This document shows positions 35,143-42,702 of a DNA stretch of 64,000 bases, piece after piece; position 1 is the stretch's first letter, and every line of letters starts with the position of its first letter. The notes under the pieces were generated by a model, which saw only the letters and a program-made list of their open reading frames with translations, did no database searches and was not told where the DNA came from. Origin of the DNA: Chloroflexota bacterium (GTDB lineage: Bacteria > Chloroflexota > Anaerolineae > Anaerolineales > Villigracilaceae); contig JACRBL010000004.1 in NCBI GenBank assembly GCA_016234485.1, forward strand, positions 1 to 64,000, written 5' to 3'. Both the position numbers and the translations under genes were made by a program.

Positions 35143-35869
35143 CGTATTACTCGCTGCGCTTGGACTGGTCTTCGTCTGGCAGATCGCGGCGATGTTGATC
35201 CAACGTCCCATCTTGCCCGCGCCGTGGGTGGTGATGACCGTCTTCTTTCAAGAAATGGGAGAGAATCTTGTCATCCATTTTGGAGTCAGTTTGTGGCGCG
35301 TCAGCGCGGGGATGTTCTTATCTGTGCTGGCCGCGGCTCCTGCGGGTCTGGCAATCGGCGGCTCGAAGACGTGGAATCGAATCCTGTCGCCCGTCATCTA
35401 TCTGCTATACCCCATCCCGAAAGTGGTGCTGGTCCCGATCGTCTTTTTGTTTTTGGGAATCGGCGATACCGCCAAAATTGCCATCATCTTTCTGATTTTA
35501 TTTTTTCAAATCGTTGTGCTTGTTCGTGACCAGGCCGCGGGGATTCCGCCGCAACTTCTGCAAAGCCTCCGCAGTCTCGGCGCGGGACGGCGCGCGTTGT
35601 TTCGCTTCGTCTATCTCCCCGCGAGTCTGCCCGCCATCTTGACCGCCCTGCGCCAGTCCATTGGCACGGCGGTGGCGGTGCTGTACGTGACCGAGTTATT
35701 CGCGACGAAATATGGATTGGGCTATTACATTTACTATCAAGGCAGTACGCTCTTCAATTATCCCGCCATGTACGCGGGCGTCGTCGCCATGTCTTTGTTG
35801 GGGTTGGGAATGTATTTCGCGGTGGATTGGTTGGAACGCAAACTTTGTCGGTGGAAGTTTGTCAGTTAG
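35129..35869 (+). CDS. ABC transporter permease (SsuC/TauC-type)
   Basis: A 246-residue membrane protein with six helices. The ATPase-contact loop is GIPPQLLQSLRSLGAGRRAL and the remainder FRFVYLPASLPAILTALRQS is typical of binding-protein-dependent permeases. It completes the importer with the preceding ATPase and the lipoprotein at 33243. The substrate is set by the binding protein and remains unknown. Confidence 0.9.
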   Translation: MKRSDVLLAALGLVFVWQIAAMLIQRPILPAPWVVMTVFFQEMGENLVIHFGVSLWRVSAGMFLSVLAAAPAGLAIGGSKTWNRILSPVIYLLYPIPKVVLVPIVFLFLGIGDTAKIAIIFLILFFQIVVLVRDQAAGIPPQLLQSLRSLGAGRRALFRFVYLPASLPAILTALRQSIGTAVAVLYVTELFATKYGLGYYIYYQGSTLFNYPAMYAGVVAMSLLGLGMYFAVDWLERKLCRWKFVS

Positions 35870-35965
35870 TCTGGTAGTCGCGTAGTCTGATGGTCGAATG
35901 GTTACATAATCTCACTCAGGCAATTGACCACCCGACTATTCAACTACGAGACTACAAGACCAACC
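35868..35965 (+). repeat. Intergenic word repeat (GTAGTCTGG type) reaching into menA
   Basis: AGTCTGGTAGTCGCGTAGTC words (35868-35887) are mirrored by CAACTACGAGACTACAAGAC (35940-35959). The right arm encodes the last residues and stop of menA on the minus strand, so the repeat has replaced the original gene end. Confidence 0.65.
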
Positions 35966-36843
35966 CCAAACAACAAACTAAATGACAACGCGACCTGTCC
36001 CGTCCCTGCCAGCGCGGCGTTGAGCGGACGGCCTGCCTGCGTGAACACCGTCCGCGCGGTTTTGATCGCGAGCGGAAGGGAGAGCCACGCGAGCAATCCC
36101 GCCCACGGGATCAGCCCTAGCGCCGCGGCAAGCGGGACAATCAAGTACGCGCCAACCATGCACAGCAAATATTCCACGCGCGTCCCGCGTACGCCCAGGC
36201 GGACGGCCAGCGTCAACTTGTTTCCCTTGCGATCGTTTTCGATATCGCGTAAATTGTTCACCACCAAAATCGCGGTGATGATGAGTCCCACCGGCAAAGA
36301 CATCCACCACGCCGCGGCGCTGACCGAACCCGCCTGCACAAAATATGTCCCTGCCACAGCCGCGACGCCGAAAAAGATAAAGACGAAGAGATCGCCGAGT
36401 CCATAATAACCAAGTGGGAACGGCCCGCCCGTGTACGCGATGGCCGAGAGGATCGCCGCCAGCCCAATCGCGATCACCACCCAGCCGCGCAAGAATGCGA
36501 GATACAAACCCAGCCCAGCCGCCAGCGCGAAGATGATCCACATGCCGCGCTTCACCTGCGCGGGCGTCAACAGTCCCGCCTGTGTCACGCGCAACGGCCC
36601 CTGCCGCTCGGATGTATCCGTACCGCGCTCGAAATCGTAAACGTCGTTCGCCACGTTGCTTCCGATTTGTAAAAGGAGCGCAACCGCCAACGCGGCCAGC
36701 GCGGGCAAAAGTTGAAAATGTCCATCGCGCCACGCCAGCGCGCTTCCCATCAACACGCCCGAAGCCGCGGCGGGCAACGTCTTGGGGCGCATTGCCATCC
36801 ACCAGATTTGTAAGAGAGTCGGTTTTTCCATAAGTCGCCGCAT
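35944..36843 (-). CDS. menA: 1,4-dihydroxy-2-naphthoate polyprenyltransferase
   Basis: A 299-residue UbiA-family membrane enzyme that prenylates DHNA to demethylmenaquinone. Motifs: MAMRPKTLPAAASGVLMGSA, NVANDVYDFERGTDT (first Asp-rich, Mg2+-prenyl-diphosphate site), RQGPLRVTQAGLLT, AYTGGPFPLGYYGLGD, and NNLRDIENDRKGNKLTLAV (second Asp-rich). About eight helices. ATG 36843 or ATG 36831 could be the start; there is no Shine-Dalgarno, but a minus-strand TATAAA just upstream suggests a leaderless message. It diverges from the methyltransferase of the next menaquinone step. Confidence 0.93.
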   Translation of the reverse strand: MRRLMEKPTLLQIWWMAMRPKTLPAAASGVLMGSALAWRDGHFQLLPALAALAVALLLQIGSNVANDVYDFERGTDTSERQGPLRVTQAGLLTPAQVKRGMWIIFALAAGLGLYLAFLRGWVVIAIGLAAILSAIAYTGGPFPLGYYGLGDLFVFIFFGVAAVAGTYFVQAGSVSAAAWWMSLPVGLIITAILVVNNLRDIENDRKGNKLTLAVRLGVRGTRVEYLLCMVGAYLIVPLAAALGLIPWAGLLAWLSLPLAIKTARTVFTQAGRPLNAALAGTGQVALSFSLLFGVGLVVS

Positions 36844-36880
36844 TGTAACATGCGTTTATAATTGGCCGAGTTTTACGCCC

Positions 36881-36966
36881 GTCATTGCGAGGAGGGCGTT
36901 CTCCCCGACGAAGCAATCCCCGCGTCGTGGAGGAGATTGCTTCGGGAAGATCGCCCTCGCAACGAC
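36881..36966 (+). repeat. Dispersed CGTCATTGCGAGG repeat, copy 2 (long form)
   Basis: GTCATTGCGAGGAGGGCG...CGCCCTCGCAACGAC with the inner inverted pair GAAGCAATC / GATTGCTTC. It occupies the leader of the ubiE/menG gene. Confidence 0.8.
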
Positions 36967-36986
36967 GACATAAACACAGGAGACCG

Positions 36987-37679
36987 ATGACCCAATTGAC
37001 AGGACAAGAACGCGCGACATACGTTCAAAACATGTTCACCCGCATCGCCCGACGTTATGATTTAATGAACCGCCTGATGACGGGATTTCAAGACGTGCGC
37101 TGGCGCCGACTCGTGATTCAACTCGCGGGACTCAAACCCAACGCGTCCATGCTGGACCTCGGGGCGGGCACCGGCGACTTGGCGCGCGAGGCCCTTCGAC
37201 AGTTCCCCGCCACGCGCGTCGCCGCCGCGGACTTCACCCTCGAGATGATGCGTGCTGGACAGCGCCTCGCCCGCCTCGATTTCTCCGCCGCCGACGCGCT
37301 CCATCTCCCGTTCGCGAACGCGTCGTTCGACGCGTCCGTTTCGGGGTTCCTGATGCGAAACGTCATAGACTTGCACAAAGTGCTGGAGGAGCAGTATCGC
37401 GTCCTCAAGCGCGGCGGTCGGATCGTCATCCTCGACACCACGCGCCCGAAGAAAAATATCCTTTCGCCGTTCATCTGGATCCACATGCACTTCATCATCC
37501 CCACGCTGGGGCGACTCATTTCTGGCGAGAGCGACGCGTACAACTACCTGCCCGACACCACCGAAAATTTCGTCACCGCCGAAAAGATGAGCGCGCTGAT
37601 GGCCGCCGTCGGATTCAAGAAGGTCGGATTCGAGCGATTGATGTTCGGAACCATCGCCATCCACTGGGCGGAAAAATAA
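36987..37679 (+). CDS. ubiE: Demethylmenaquinone methyltransferase (UbiE/MenG)
   Basis: A 230-residue SAM-dependent methyltransferase for the last menaquinone step. Motifs: FTRIARRYDLMNRLMTGFQD, MLDLGAGTGDLAREAL (SAM loop), ADALHLPFANASFD, VLKRGGRIVILDTTRP, and YNYLPDTTENFVTAEKMSAL. ATG 36987 with ACAGGAG just upstream gives the family N-terminus; the open frame back to 36885 is repeat DNA. It is divergent to menA, and together they imply menaquinone-based respiration. Confidence 0.92.
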   Translation: MTQLTGQERATYVQNMFTRIARRYDLMNRLMTGFQDVRWRRLVIQLAGLKPNASMLDLGAGTGDLAREALRQFPATRVAAADFTLEMMRAGQRLARLDFSAADALHLPFANASFDASVSGFLMRNVIDLHKVLEEQYRVLKRGGRIVILDTTRPKKNILSPFIWIHMHFIIPTLGRLISGESDAYNYLPDTTENFVTAEKMSALMAAVGFKKVGFERLMFGTIAIHWAEK

Positions 37680-37685
37680 TCTCTC

Positions 37686-37769
37686 ACCACAAAGGACGCA
37701 AAGTGCACAAAGGAATAAAAGGCAGTAAAAACATGCGTTTGCCTTCGTGACCTTGGTGTACTTTGTGGT
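37686..37769 (+). repeat. ACCACAAAG...CTTTGTGGT inverted repeat
   Basis: ACCACAAAGGACGCAAAGTG at the left is mirrored imperfectly by CTTGGTGTACTTTGTGGT at the right. It fills the gap between ubiE and the thioesterase gene; no other signal is seen. Confidence 0.75.
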
Positions 37770-37782
37770 AAAAAAATCACCC

Positions 37783-38250
37783 ATGAAAACCAAACAACCC
37801 AACTCCCGCCATTGCTTCGTATGCGGACTCGAAAACCCCATCGGCCTGCACATGCACTTCTACGAAACCGCGCCCGATGAAGTGACCGCCGAATACACCG
37901 CGCCCGAAAATTACCAGGGTTACCCAGGCATCTTGCACGGAGGCATCACCGCCGCAATTTTAGACGAAGCCACGGGCCGCGCCTTCATGGGAAGCGACCC
38001 GAAGACGTCCAATTTTATGTACACTGCGGAATTGAAAGTGAAATATAAAAAGAAAGTGCCTATCGGACAGCCGCTCAAAATTGTGGGCAAACGCGGCAGG
38101 CGCATGCGCTGGACCGCCGAAGCGACAGGCGCCATCTACGACATGAACGGAACTTTGCTTGCAGAGGCATCCGCCACCCTCGTGGATTTGCCCGAACAAC
38201 TCCCCGCCGATGATTTGGATCAATTAGGGTGGAAGGTTTATCCTGATTAA
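37783..38250 (+). CDS. PaaI-family hotdog thioesterase
   Basis: A 155-residue hotdog protein. N-terminal HCFVCGLENPIGLHMHF is the Cys-containing motif of the 4HBT/PaaI-like group, and GYPGILHGGITAAILDEATG holds the catalytic HGG and Asp/Glu. It hydrolyses acyl-CoA thioesters; in a menaquinone neighbourhood a DHNA-CoA thioesterase role is possible but not shown. ATG 37783 is used; the upstream frame is repeat sequence. Confidence 0.85.
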   Translation: MKTKQPNSRHCFVCGLENPIGLHMHFYETAPDEVTAEYTAPENYQGYPGILHGGITAAILDEATGRAFMGSDPKTSNFMYTAELKVKYKKKVPIGQPLKIVGKRGRRMRWTAEATGAIYDMNGTLLAEASATLVDLPEQLPADDLDQLGWKVYPD

Positions 38251-38253
38251 ACC

Positions 38254-38294
38254 CCTCACCCGACCCTCTCCCAAAGGGAGAGGGTCGGGTGAGG
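38254..38294 (+). terminator. CCTCACCC palindrome acting as bidirectional terminator
   Basis: Perfect 19-bp arms CCTCACCCGACCCTCTCCC (38254-38272) and its complement (38276-38294) with AAA loop, between converging genes. It belongs to the same family as the in-frame repeats in cofE and cofD. Confidence 0.75.
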
Positions 38295-38319
38295 AAATAG
38301 ATGGGGTTCAGGTTTTTAA

Positions 38320-39132
38320 CTAATTGCCCAACAGTTTTCCCCGATACTTCGCAAACACAAATAGCAACGGGATTCCCACTCCCAGATACGCGCCGAAATA
38401 TAATAACCCGCCTGGGCGCGCGGAGAAGTCAAACAGGTTGAGGTAGGCGAACGCGGCGATGGTGATGAAGAAGATCAGTCCATACGACGCGATGCTGTGA
38501 TGCAGAAGCGCGTAGAGATTTTTATCGCGCAGATACGGAGTCACTGCCAACGCGATGGCGAAATAAAACACGCCGAAACTCCGCAGGGTGAACGGGGACA
38601 TGAGTTCGGGGAAAATTCCGCCGTTCGTACCGACCGCGCCGCTTTGCGCGATCATCCCGTAGAAGCCAAGAAACCCGACGAACAAAACAAAGAGAACCAC
38701 CGCCACGTTATGGCCTGTTCCCAACTGCGGGCCGAAATGTTCGCGCGCGGGGCGAAGTCGTAACCAGTCCACGAAGCCGACCAACGCGGTCAACACATTG
38801 ACAAGCAAGGTGGCAAGATACAGCCAGGCGATGGGATGCGAAAGGTTGAGTTTGTCGCGGAACAGAAATAGGACGGCGATCTCGAAAATGCCGAACAGCC
38901 ACAGATAGATCAGTGTGGAGTAAACCACCTTCCAGTCCCAGCGACGCGCAGAGAGGAAGGCCAGCCATGCGTTGCCGAGGCACCATCCGCCGATGGTCAT
39001 CGTCATGAAGGCGGTCACTTTCCACGCAAAGACGGGGGCGAGGGATGCCGGCAGGAGGAAGAGCGCTCCCCCAAGAACGAAGTAGAGAACGGCACAAGCG
39101 TAAGTCAATAAACGGGAGGTTTGGCTGAGCAT
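38320..39132 (-). CDS. Polytopic membrane protein, unknown
   Basis: A 270-residue protein with about eight membrane helices, short charged loops, and no recognised active-site motif. The first half has LLTYACAVLYFVLGGALFLL and WKVTAFMTMTIGGWCLGNAW, the second LRSFGVFYFAIALAVTPYLRDK. It might be a small transporter or a DoxX-like protein, but neither fits well. AGGAAAAAA lies upstream of the start. It stands alone, convergent with the thioesterase. Confidence 0.65.
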   Translation of the reverse strand: MLSQTSRLLTYACAVLYFVLGGALFLLPASLAPVFAWKVTAFMTMTIGGWCLGNAWLAFLSARRWDWKVVYSTLIYLWLFGIFEIAVLFLFRDKLNLSHPIAWLYLATLLVNVLTALVGFVDWLRLRPAREHFGPQLGTGHNVAVVLFVLFVGFLGFYGMIAQSGAVGTNGGIFPELMSPFTLRSFGVFYFAIALAVTPYLRDKNLYALLHHSIASYGLIFFITIAAFAYLNLFDFSARPGGLLYFGAYLGVGIPLLFVFAKYRGKLLGN

Positions 39133-39206
39133 ATTTTTTCCTTTACCGGTAAGATGTGATTAAGAACACTCAAACGCTTCTTTGGTGGCGAAAAATACTC
39201 GCCATG

Positions 39207-39593
39207 TTAGCTCGTCGGATTCCACAATCCCGTCACCTCAAAGGCCTCTCCCGTTCCGGGCCAGGGCGGCATGGTGACAGCCACCGCTTTGAGCGAATCT
39301 GGCCCAAGCGAGCGGAACTGGAAATGCGTCCCGCACGGGATGGTGATGCACACGCCCGCCTCCACGCGGACCGTCTCTTCGTGTGCGTCCAATTTGCGCC
39401 ACATCACGCCGAGGCCTTCGATGAAGTACCAGATCTCGTCCACGGTTTTGTGGGCTACGGGTTTCGAAATTCCGCCCGCGGTCAATTCAAAATGCGCCAT
39501 ACTCCCGCCTTTCAGCGAAAGCAAAACGCGCACGTCGGAGCCGTCCGGCGCGGTCACATCGGGACGATCGGGAAGCAATTTGATCTGGAACAT
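39207..39593 (-). CDS. Cupin-domain protein
   Basis: A 128-residue single-domain beta-barrel. KPVAHKTVDEIWYFIEGLG is the first cupin motif in diverged form (His and Glu present) and GVCITIPCGTHFQFRS the second with its His. It would bind a metal; the enzymatic or binding role is unknown. AGGAGGACTC lies directly upstream of the start on the minus strand. Confidence 0.8.
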   Translation of the reverse strand: MFQIKLLPDRPDVTAPDGSDVRVLLSLKGGSMAHFELTAGGISKPVAHKTVDEIWYFIEGLGVMWRKLDAHEETVRVEAGVCITIPCGTHFQFRSLGPDSLKAVAVTMPPWPGTGEAFEVTGLWNPTS

Positions 39594-39722
39594 GCGGGAG
39601 TCCTCCTAACCTTCTACGAATAATGCTGGCGAAACCGTGGCTTCCATTTTCCTAGTTCAATTGTAGGAAAGAACGCGCAGAAAAGCAAGCGCCAGCACGG
39701 ACTCGAAAGTCTCCGACTTTCG
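39594..39722 (+). other. Intergenic, only short hairpins
   Basis: This part of the ~375-base gap between the cupin and TIR genes shows a GCTGGCG...CGCCAGC inverted pair (about 39625-39700) and the left end of a CGACTTTCG element. No gene. Confidence 0.4.
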
Positions 39723-39875
39723 GGGCGACTAGCCCCACAGGGGTGCATCGCGAAAGTCGCACCAACATTTGCAAAGCCGACCTTCGTCGGCTATGGAAGC
39801 AAAGTGGATGTCATCGCCGTGGAGGGAGAGACGGGCGAGGCGAAGGTGGTGCATTTTGAGAATGTAACTGGATAG
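39723..39875 (+). pseudogene. Remnant of a gene 3' end fused to palindromes
   Basis: In one frame, the last ~30 codons before TAG 39873-39875 read like real protein: FVGYGSKVDVIAVEGETGEA then KVVHFENVTG. Upstream, the same frame only translates hairpin DNA (GCGAAAGTCGC, AGCCGACCTTCGTCGGCT) and there is no start codon. The likely explanation is a truncated gene whose 5' part was lost or replaced by repeats. The family is not recognisable. Confidence 0.4.
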
Positions 39876-39917
39876 CAAAGTGACAGTCATCTTGGAGATG
39901 ACTGTCACTTTGCTATC
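39871..39917 (+). terminator. 22-bp-arm perfect hairpin
   Basis: GATAGCAAAGTGACAGTCAT... arms (39871-39892 and 39896-39917) with TGG loop. It overlaps the end of the gene remnant and faces the stop of the TIR gene; the core is shared with the terminator at 32469. Confidence 0.8.
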
Positions 39918-39968
39918 AGGGCTGGCGCGATTCAGAATTTCAGAACAAAAGGGAACAGAATTCCAGAA

Positions 39969-41642
39969 TCAAGGAAGCGAGCGGGCGCAACGGAAACCAA
40001 TGTCGTAGTAGGTAACGACAGGAGAGTACCAGTTCCGAACCGAGGAGCGAATGTCGCTACCGTCGTTGCCCAACGATCCACCCCGCAGCACGCGATCACC
40101 ACTCACAGATAAATCCTCACGCCCGTCACTTGAATTATAAGGATACGTTTGGTAAAGGCTGCCCACCCACTCCCAAACATTGCCTGTCATGTCCAGCAGA
40201 CCGTAAAAACTAGCGCCAGAGGGATAATTTCCAACGGGAGATGTATCAGCGTACCCATCGTCTGCACTGCTATCCCTCCACAAATAAAACGAACAGTTCT
40301 CATCACAAAAATTGAGTGAAGAACGAACAAAGGTATTTCCCCACGGATAAATTCGTTTCTCCTGTCTGTCAGCATCCCAACTGGCGGCCTTTTCCCATTC
40401 GGCCTCTGTGGGCAGGCGCGTCTCGTCGCCGCGCCAACCGCAATAATTTTTTGCATCATCCCAGGAAACGTAAATCACAGGAAAATCATCAAACTCAGAA
40501 TTGCCATAATAACTTTGCCGAGTATACGAACTCGTTGGGTTTGGCGCATCGCATTGCCCTGCCTCTACGCATTTGGCATACATCGCGTTAGTCACTTCGA
40601 TTTTGTCTATCCAATAGGAATCGAGAGTTACATCGTGAACGGGTTTTTCATCGTCAGAACCGCTATCGCTTCCCATCGAGAATTTGCCCGCTGGCACGAA
40701 CATCATTACCATGCCATCTTTGGGGGAAGTCCAAGTACTGCCAACACCAAGATTGGAAGCGGGAGGATTTGTCGGCGATTCGGTAGGCAAAAGGCGTGTG
40801 GGTGCGACCAATGAGACTTCCGAGGTCTCGGAGACTTCGGAAGTTGGAGTAGAAGCGGGAATTGTCGGTAAATTCTCAATCACAAACCTGCCGACAAAAA
40901 ACAAGGCAACACAAGCACCGATAATTCCACCAATGGCAAATAAACGCTTGAAATTGATCTTGCGAAAAGCATCGGCAATTGCTTTTCTGCGTTCCTCGGC
41001 TTTCTGGAGCGTGAGTCGATCGCGTTCGGCTTTGGCCTTACGCTCTGCCTCGGCCTTTTCTCGGGCAATGCGCTCGTCTTCGGCTTTTTGGGTGGCAAGG
41101 CGCACACTTCGTTCGCGTTCTTCCTTTGCTTTGCGCTCCCGCTCGGCTTTGACGGTTTCATTTTCATCAGGCTCGTCAATCGGATTGCCAATCCGACCTA
41201 CGGAAATTCCAATTTTCCCCGCACGGAGTTTCAGACTTTCGAGCAAACGCGCATAAGCCCGTTTTTGATTGGCCTTCGGGAAGTAGTCCACATATTGCCA
41301 GGCACGGATTCGGCGCGGCACCTGGCAATCATCCAAGCGCAGGGGAACCACAAAGATCGTCCCCTCAGGTTTTTCATCGGCAATGTTCAGAACGAAGCGA
41401 ATTTCTTTTTGAACGTATCCCTCTTTGCTCACCGAAAAGGACGAAAGGCAAACGATCACCACGTCCGCCGCTTCCACGGCTTTCTCGATCTCCATGTCCC
41501 ATTCCTGGCCAGGGAAGAGATTCTCCTCGTCCAGCCAAACGTCCATCCAGCCTTCGGCGGTCAACTGGCGATACAGTTCGCGCACCGTCGGCTTGTCTTC
41601 TTTGGCGTGGCAGAGGAATACGTTGAGTCTACGATTGGGCAT
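39969..41642 (-). CDS. TIR domain - coiled coil - membrane helix - formylglycine-generating-enzyme-like domain protein
   Basis: A 557-residue protein. A TIR domain (about 4-140) has LNVFLCHAKEDKPTVRELYR, VDVVIVCLSSFS-like strand D (seen as ADVVIVCLSSFSVSKEGYVQ) and KEIRFVL. Then comes a Glu/Lys/Arg-rich coiled coil (about 160-235), one membrane helix (LFAIGGIIGACVALFFVGRF), a Ser/Thr/Pro linker and an FGE-sulfatase domain (about 310-555) with MVMMFVPAGKFSMGSDSGSD, RLPTEAEWEKAASWDA, GLLDMTGNVWEWV and VLRGGSLGND. The TIR end is cytosolic and the FGE-like end outside, as in a receptor. ATG 41642 is preferred over 41684 because TIR homologues begin there. The linker after the TIR domain contains an in-frame palindrome (RIGNP). 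Confidence 0.85.
   Translation of the reverse strand: MPNRRLNVFLCHAKEDKPTVRELYRQLTAEGWMDVWLDEENLFPGQEWDMEIEKAVEAADVVIVCLSSFSVSKEGYVQKEIRFVLNIADEKPEGTIFVVPLRLDDCQVPRRIRAWQYVDYFPKANQKRAYARLLESLKLRAGKIGISVGRIGNPIDEPDENETVKAERERKAKEERERSVRLATQKAEDERIAREKAEAERKAKAERDRLTLQKAEERRKAIADAFRKINFKRLFAIGGIIGACVALFFVGRFVIENLPTIPASTPTSEVSETSEVSLVAPTRLLPTESPTNPPASNLGVGSTWTSPKDGMVMMFVPAGKFSMGSDSGSDDEKPVHDVTLDSYWIDKIEVTNAMYAKCVEAGQCDAPNPTSSYTRQSYYGNSEFDDFPVIYVSWDDAKNYCGWRGDETRLPTEAEWEKAASWDADRQEKRIYPWGNTFVRSSLNFCDENCSFYLWRDSSADDGYADTSPVGNYPSGASFYGLLDMTGNVWEWVGSLYQTYPYNSSDGREDLSVSGDRVLRGGSLGNDGSDIRSSVRNWYSPVVTYYDIGFRCARSLP
41180..41196 (+). repeat. Palindrome translated inside the TIR-FGE gene
   Basis: TCGGATTG-C-CAATCCGA. 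On the minus coding strand it is read R-I-G-N-P, the same phase as the related palindrome in the nitroreductase gene (28101-28119). Confidence 0.8.
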
Positions 41643-41697
41643 GGGGGCTTTCCCGCGAAATGGATTGAGGAGATTATACGTCAAATATTTTGAATGG

Positions 41698-41703
41698 GTA
41701 TAA
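41698..41703 (+). promoter_or_regulatory. -10 box of miaA, leaderless or nearly so
   Basis: TATAAT ends ten bases before ATG 41714, so the transcript probably starts at or next to the start codon. No ribosome site is visible, which agrees. Confidence 0.5.
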
Positions 41704-41713
41704 TCAGATTGAT

Positions 41714-42643
41714 ATGCCCCTTCCTCCCCTCATCCTCATCATCGGCCCAACCGCGGTTGGCAAGACCGAGTTCGCGATTCAATTAGCGGAACGTCTCAAC
41801 GGCGAGATCGTCAGCGCGGATTCGCGGTTGTTTTACCGCGGCATGGATATTGGCACGGCCAAGCCCACGCGCGCGGAGCAGGCGCGCGTCCCGCATCATT
41901 TGATTGACGTGGCGAATCCCGACGAGACCTGGTCGCTGGCGCAGTTTCAGCAGGAGGCGCGCAGGATCATCGCGGAGATCCACGCGCGCGGGAAACTCCC
42001 CTTTTTGGTGGGCGGCACGGGTCAATATGTGCGCGCGGTGACGGAGGGATGGAGTCCGCCAGAAGTGAAGGCAGATGAACGGCTCAGGGATGAATTAGGG
42101 AGGATCGCTTTGCGGGATGAACGAGGGATATACTGGCTACACGATAAACTCGCATCTCTCGACCCCGAAGCGGCCGCGAAAATCGACGCGCGCAATGTGC
42201 GGCGGACGATTCGCGCGCTGGAAGTGATTTTGACGACGGGGCGGAAATTCTCCGAGCAACGCGGGCAGGTAGAGTCTCCTTATCGGTTGGCGACGATTGG
42301 GTTGACGCGGCCGCGCGAGGAGTTGTACGCGCGGGTGGACGCGCGCATCGAGGCGATGTTCGCGACGGGCTTTGTGGACGAGGTGCGCGGCTTGCTCGAA
42401 AGTGGCTACTCACCCGATTTGCCGTCCATGACCGGGATCGGGTATCGCGAATGCGTCGGCGTGGTGAAAGGCCAAATGACGGAGGACGCGGCCAAGGTCC
42501 AGATTAGACGCGCCACGCGGGTTTTCGTCCGCAGGCAGGCGAATTGGTTCAAACCGTCGAATGAGGCGATCCGCTGGTTCGTCGTTCGCGAAAATACGGC
42601 GAATGAGATTTTTGATTTTCTCCATAAACTTGTTGACTTTTGA
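41714..42643 (+). CDS. miaA: tRNA dimethylallyltransferase
   Basis: A 309-residue enzyme that prenylates A37 of tRNAs reading UNN codons, using DMAPP. Motifs: IIGPTAVGKTEFAIQLAERL (P-loop), SADSRLFYRGMDIGTAKP, PHHLIDVANPDE, FLVGGTGQYVRAV, NVRRTIRALEV, IGYREC and RRATRVFVRRQANWF. ATG 41714 gives the standard N-terminus and lies just after a TATAAT box; the earlier in-frame ATG at 41690 would precede that box. Confidence 0.95.
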   Translation: MPLPPLILIIGPTAVGKTEFAIQLAERLNGEIVSADSRLFYRGMDIGTAKPTRAEQARVPHHLIDVANPDETWSLAQFQQEARRIIAEIHARGKLPFLVGGTGQYVRAVTEGWSPPEVKADERLRDELGRIALRDERGIYWLHDKLASLDPEAAAKIDARNVRRTIRALEVILTTGRKFSEQRGQVESPYRLATIGLTRPREELYARVDARIEAMFATGFVDEVRGLLESGYSPDLPSMTGIGYRECVGVVKGQMTEDAAKVQIRRATRVFVRRQANWFKPSNEAIRWFVVRENTANEIFDFLHKLVDF

Positions 42644-42702
42644 AATTATCGTGTATATACTAAGACATCAATCCACCTAACCCAAAGTGAGGAGAGGCCG
42701 TA

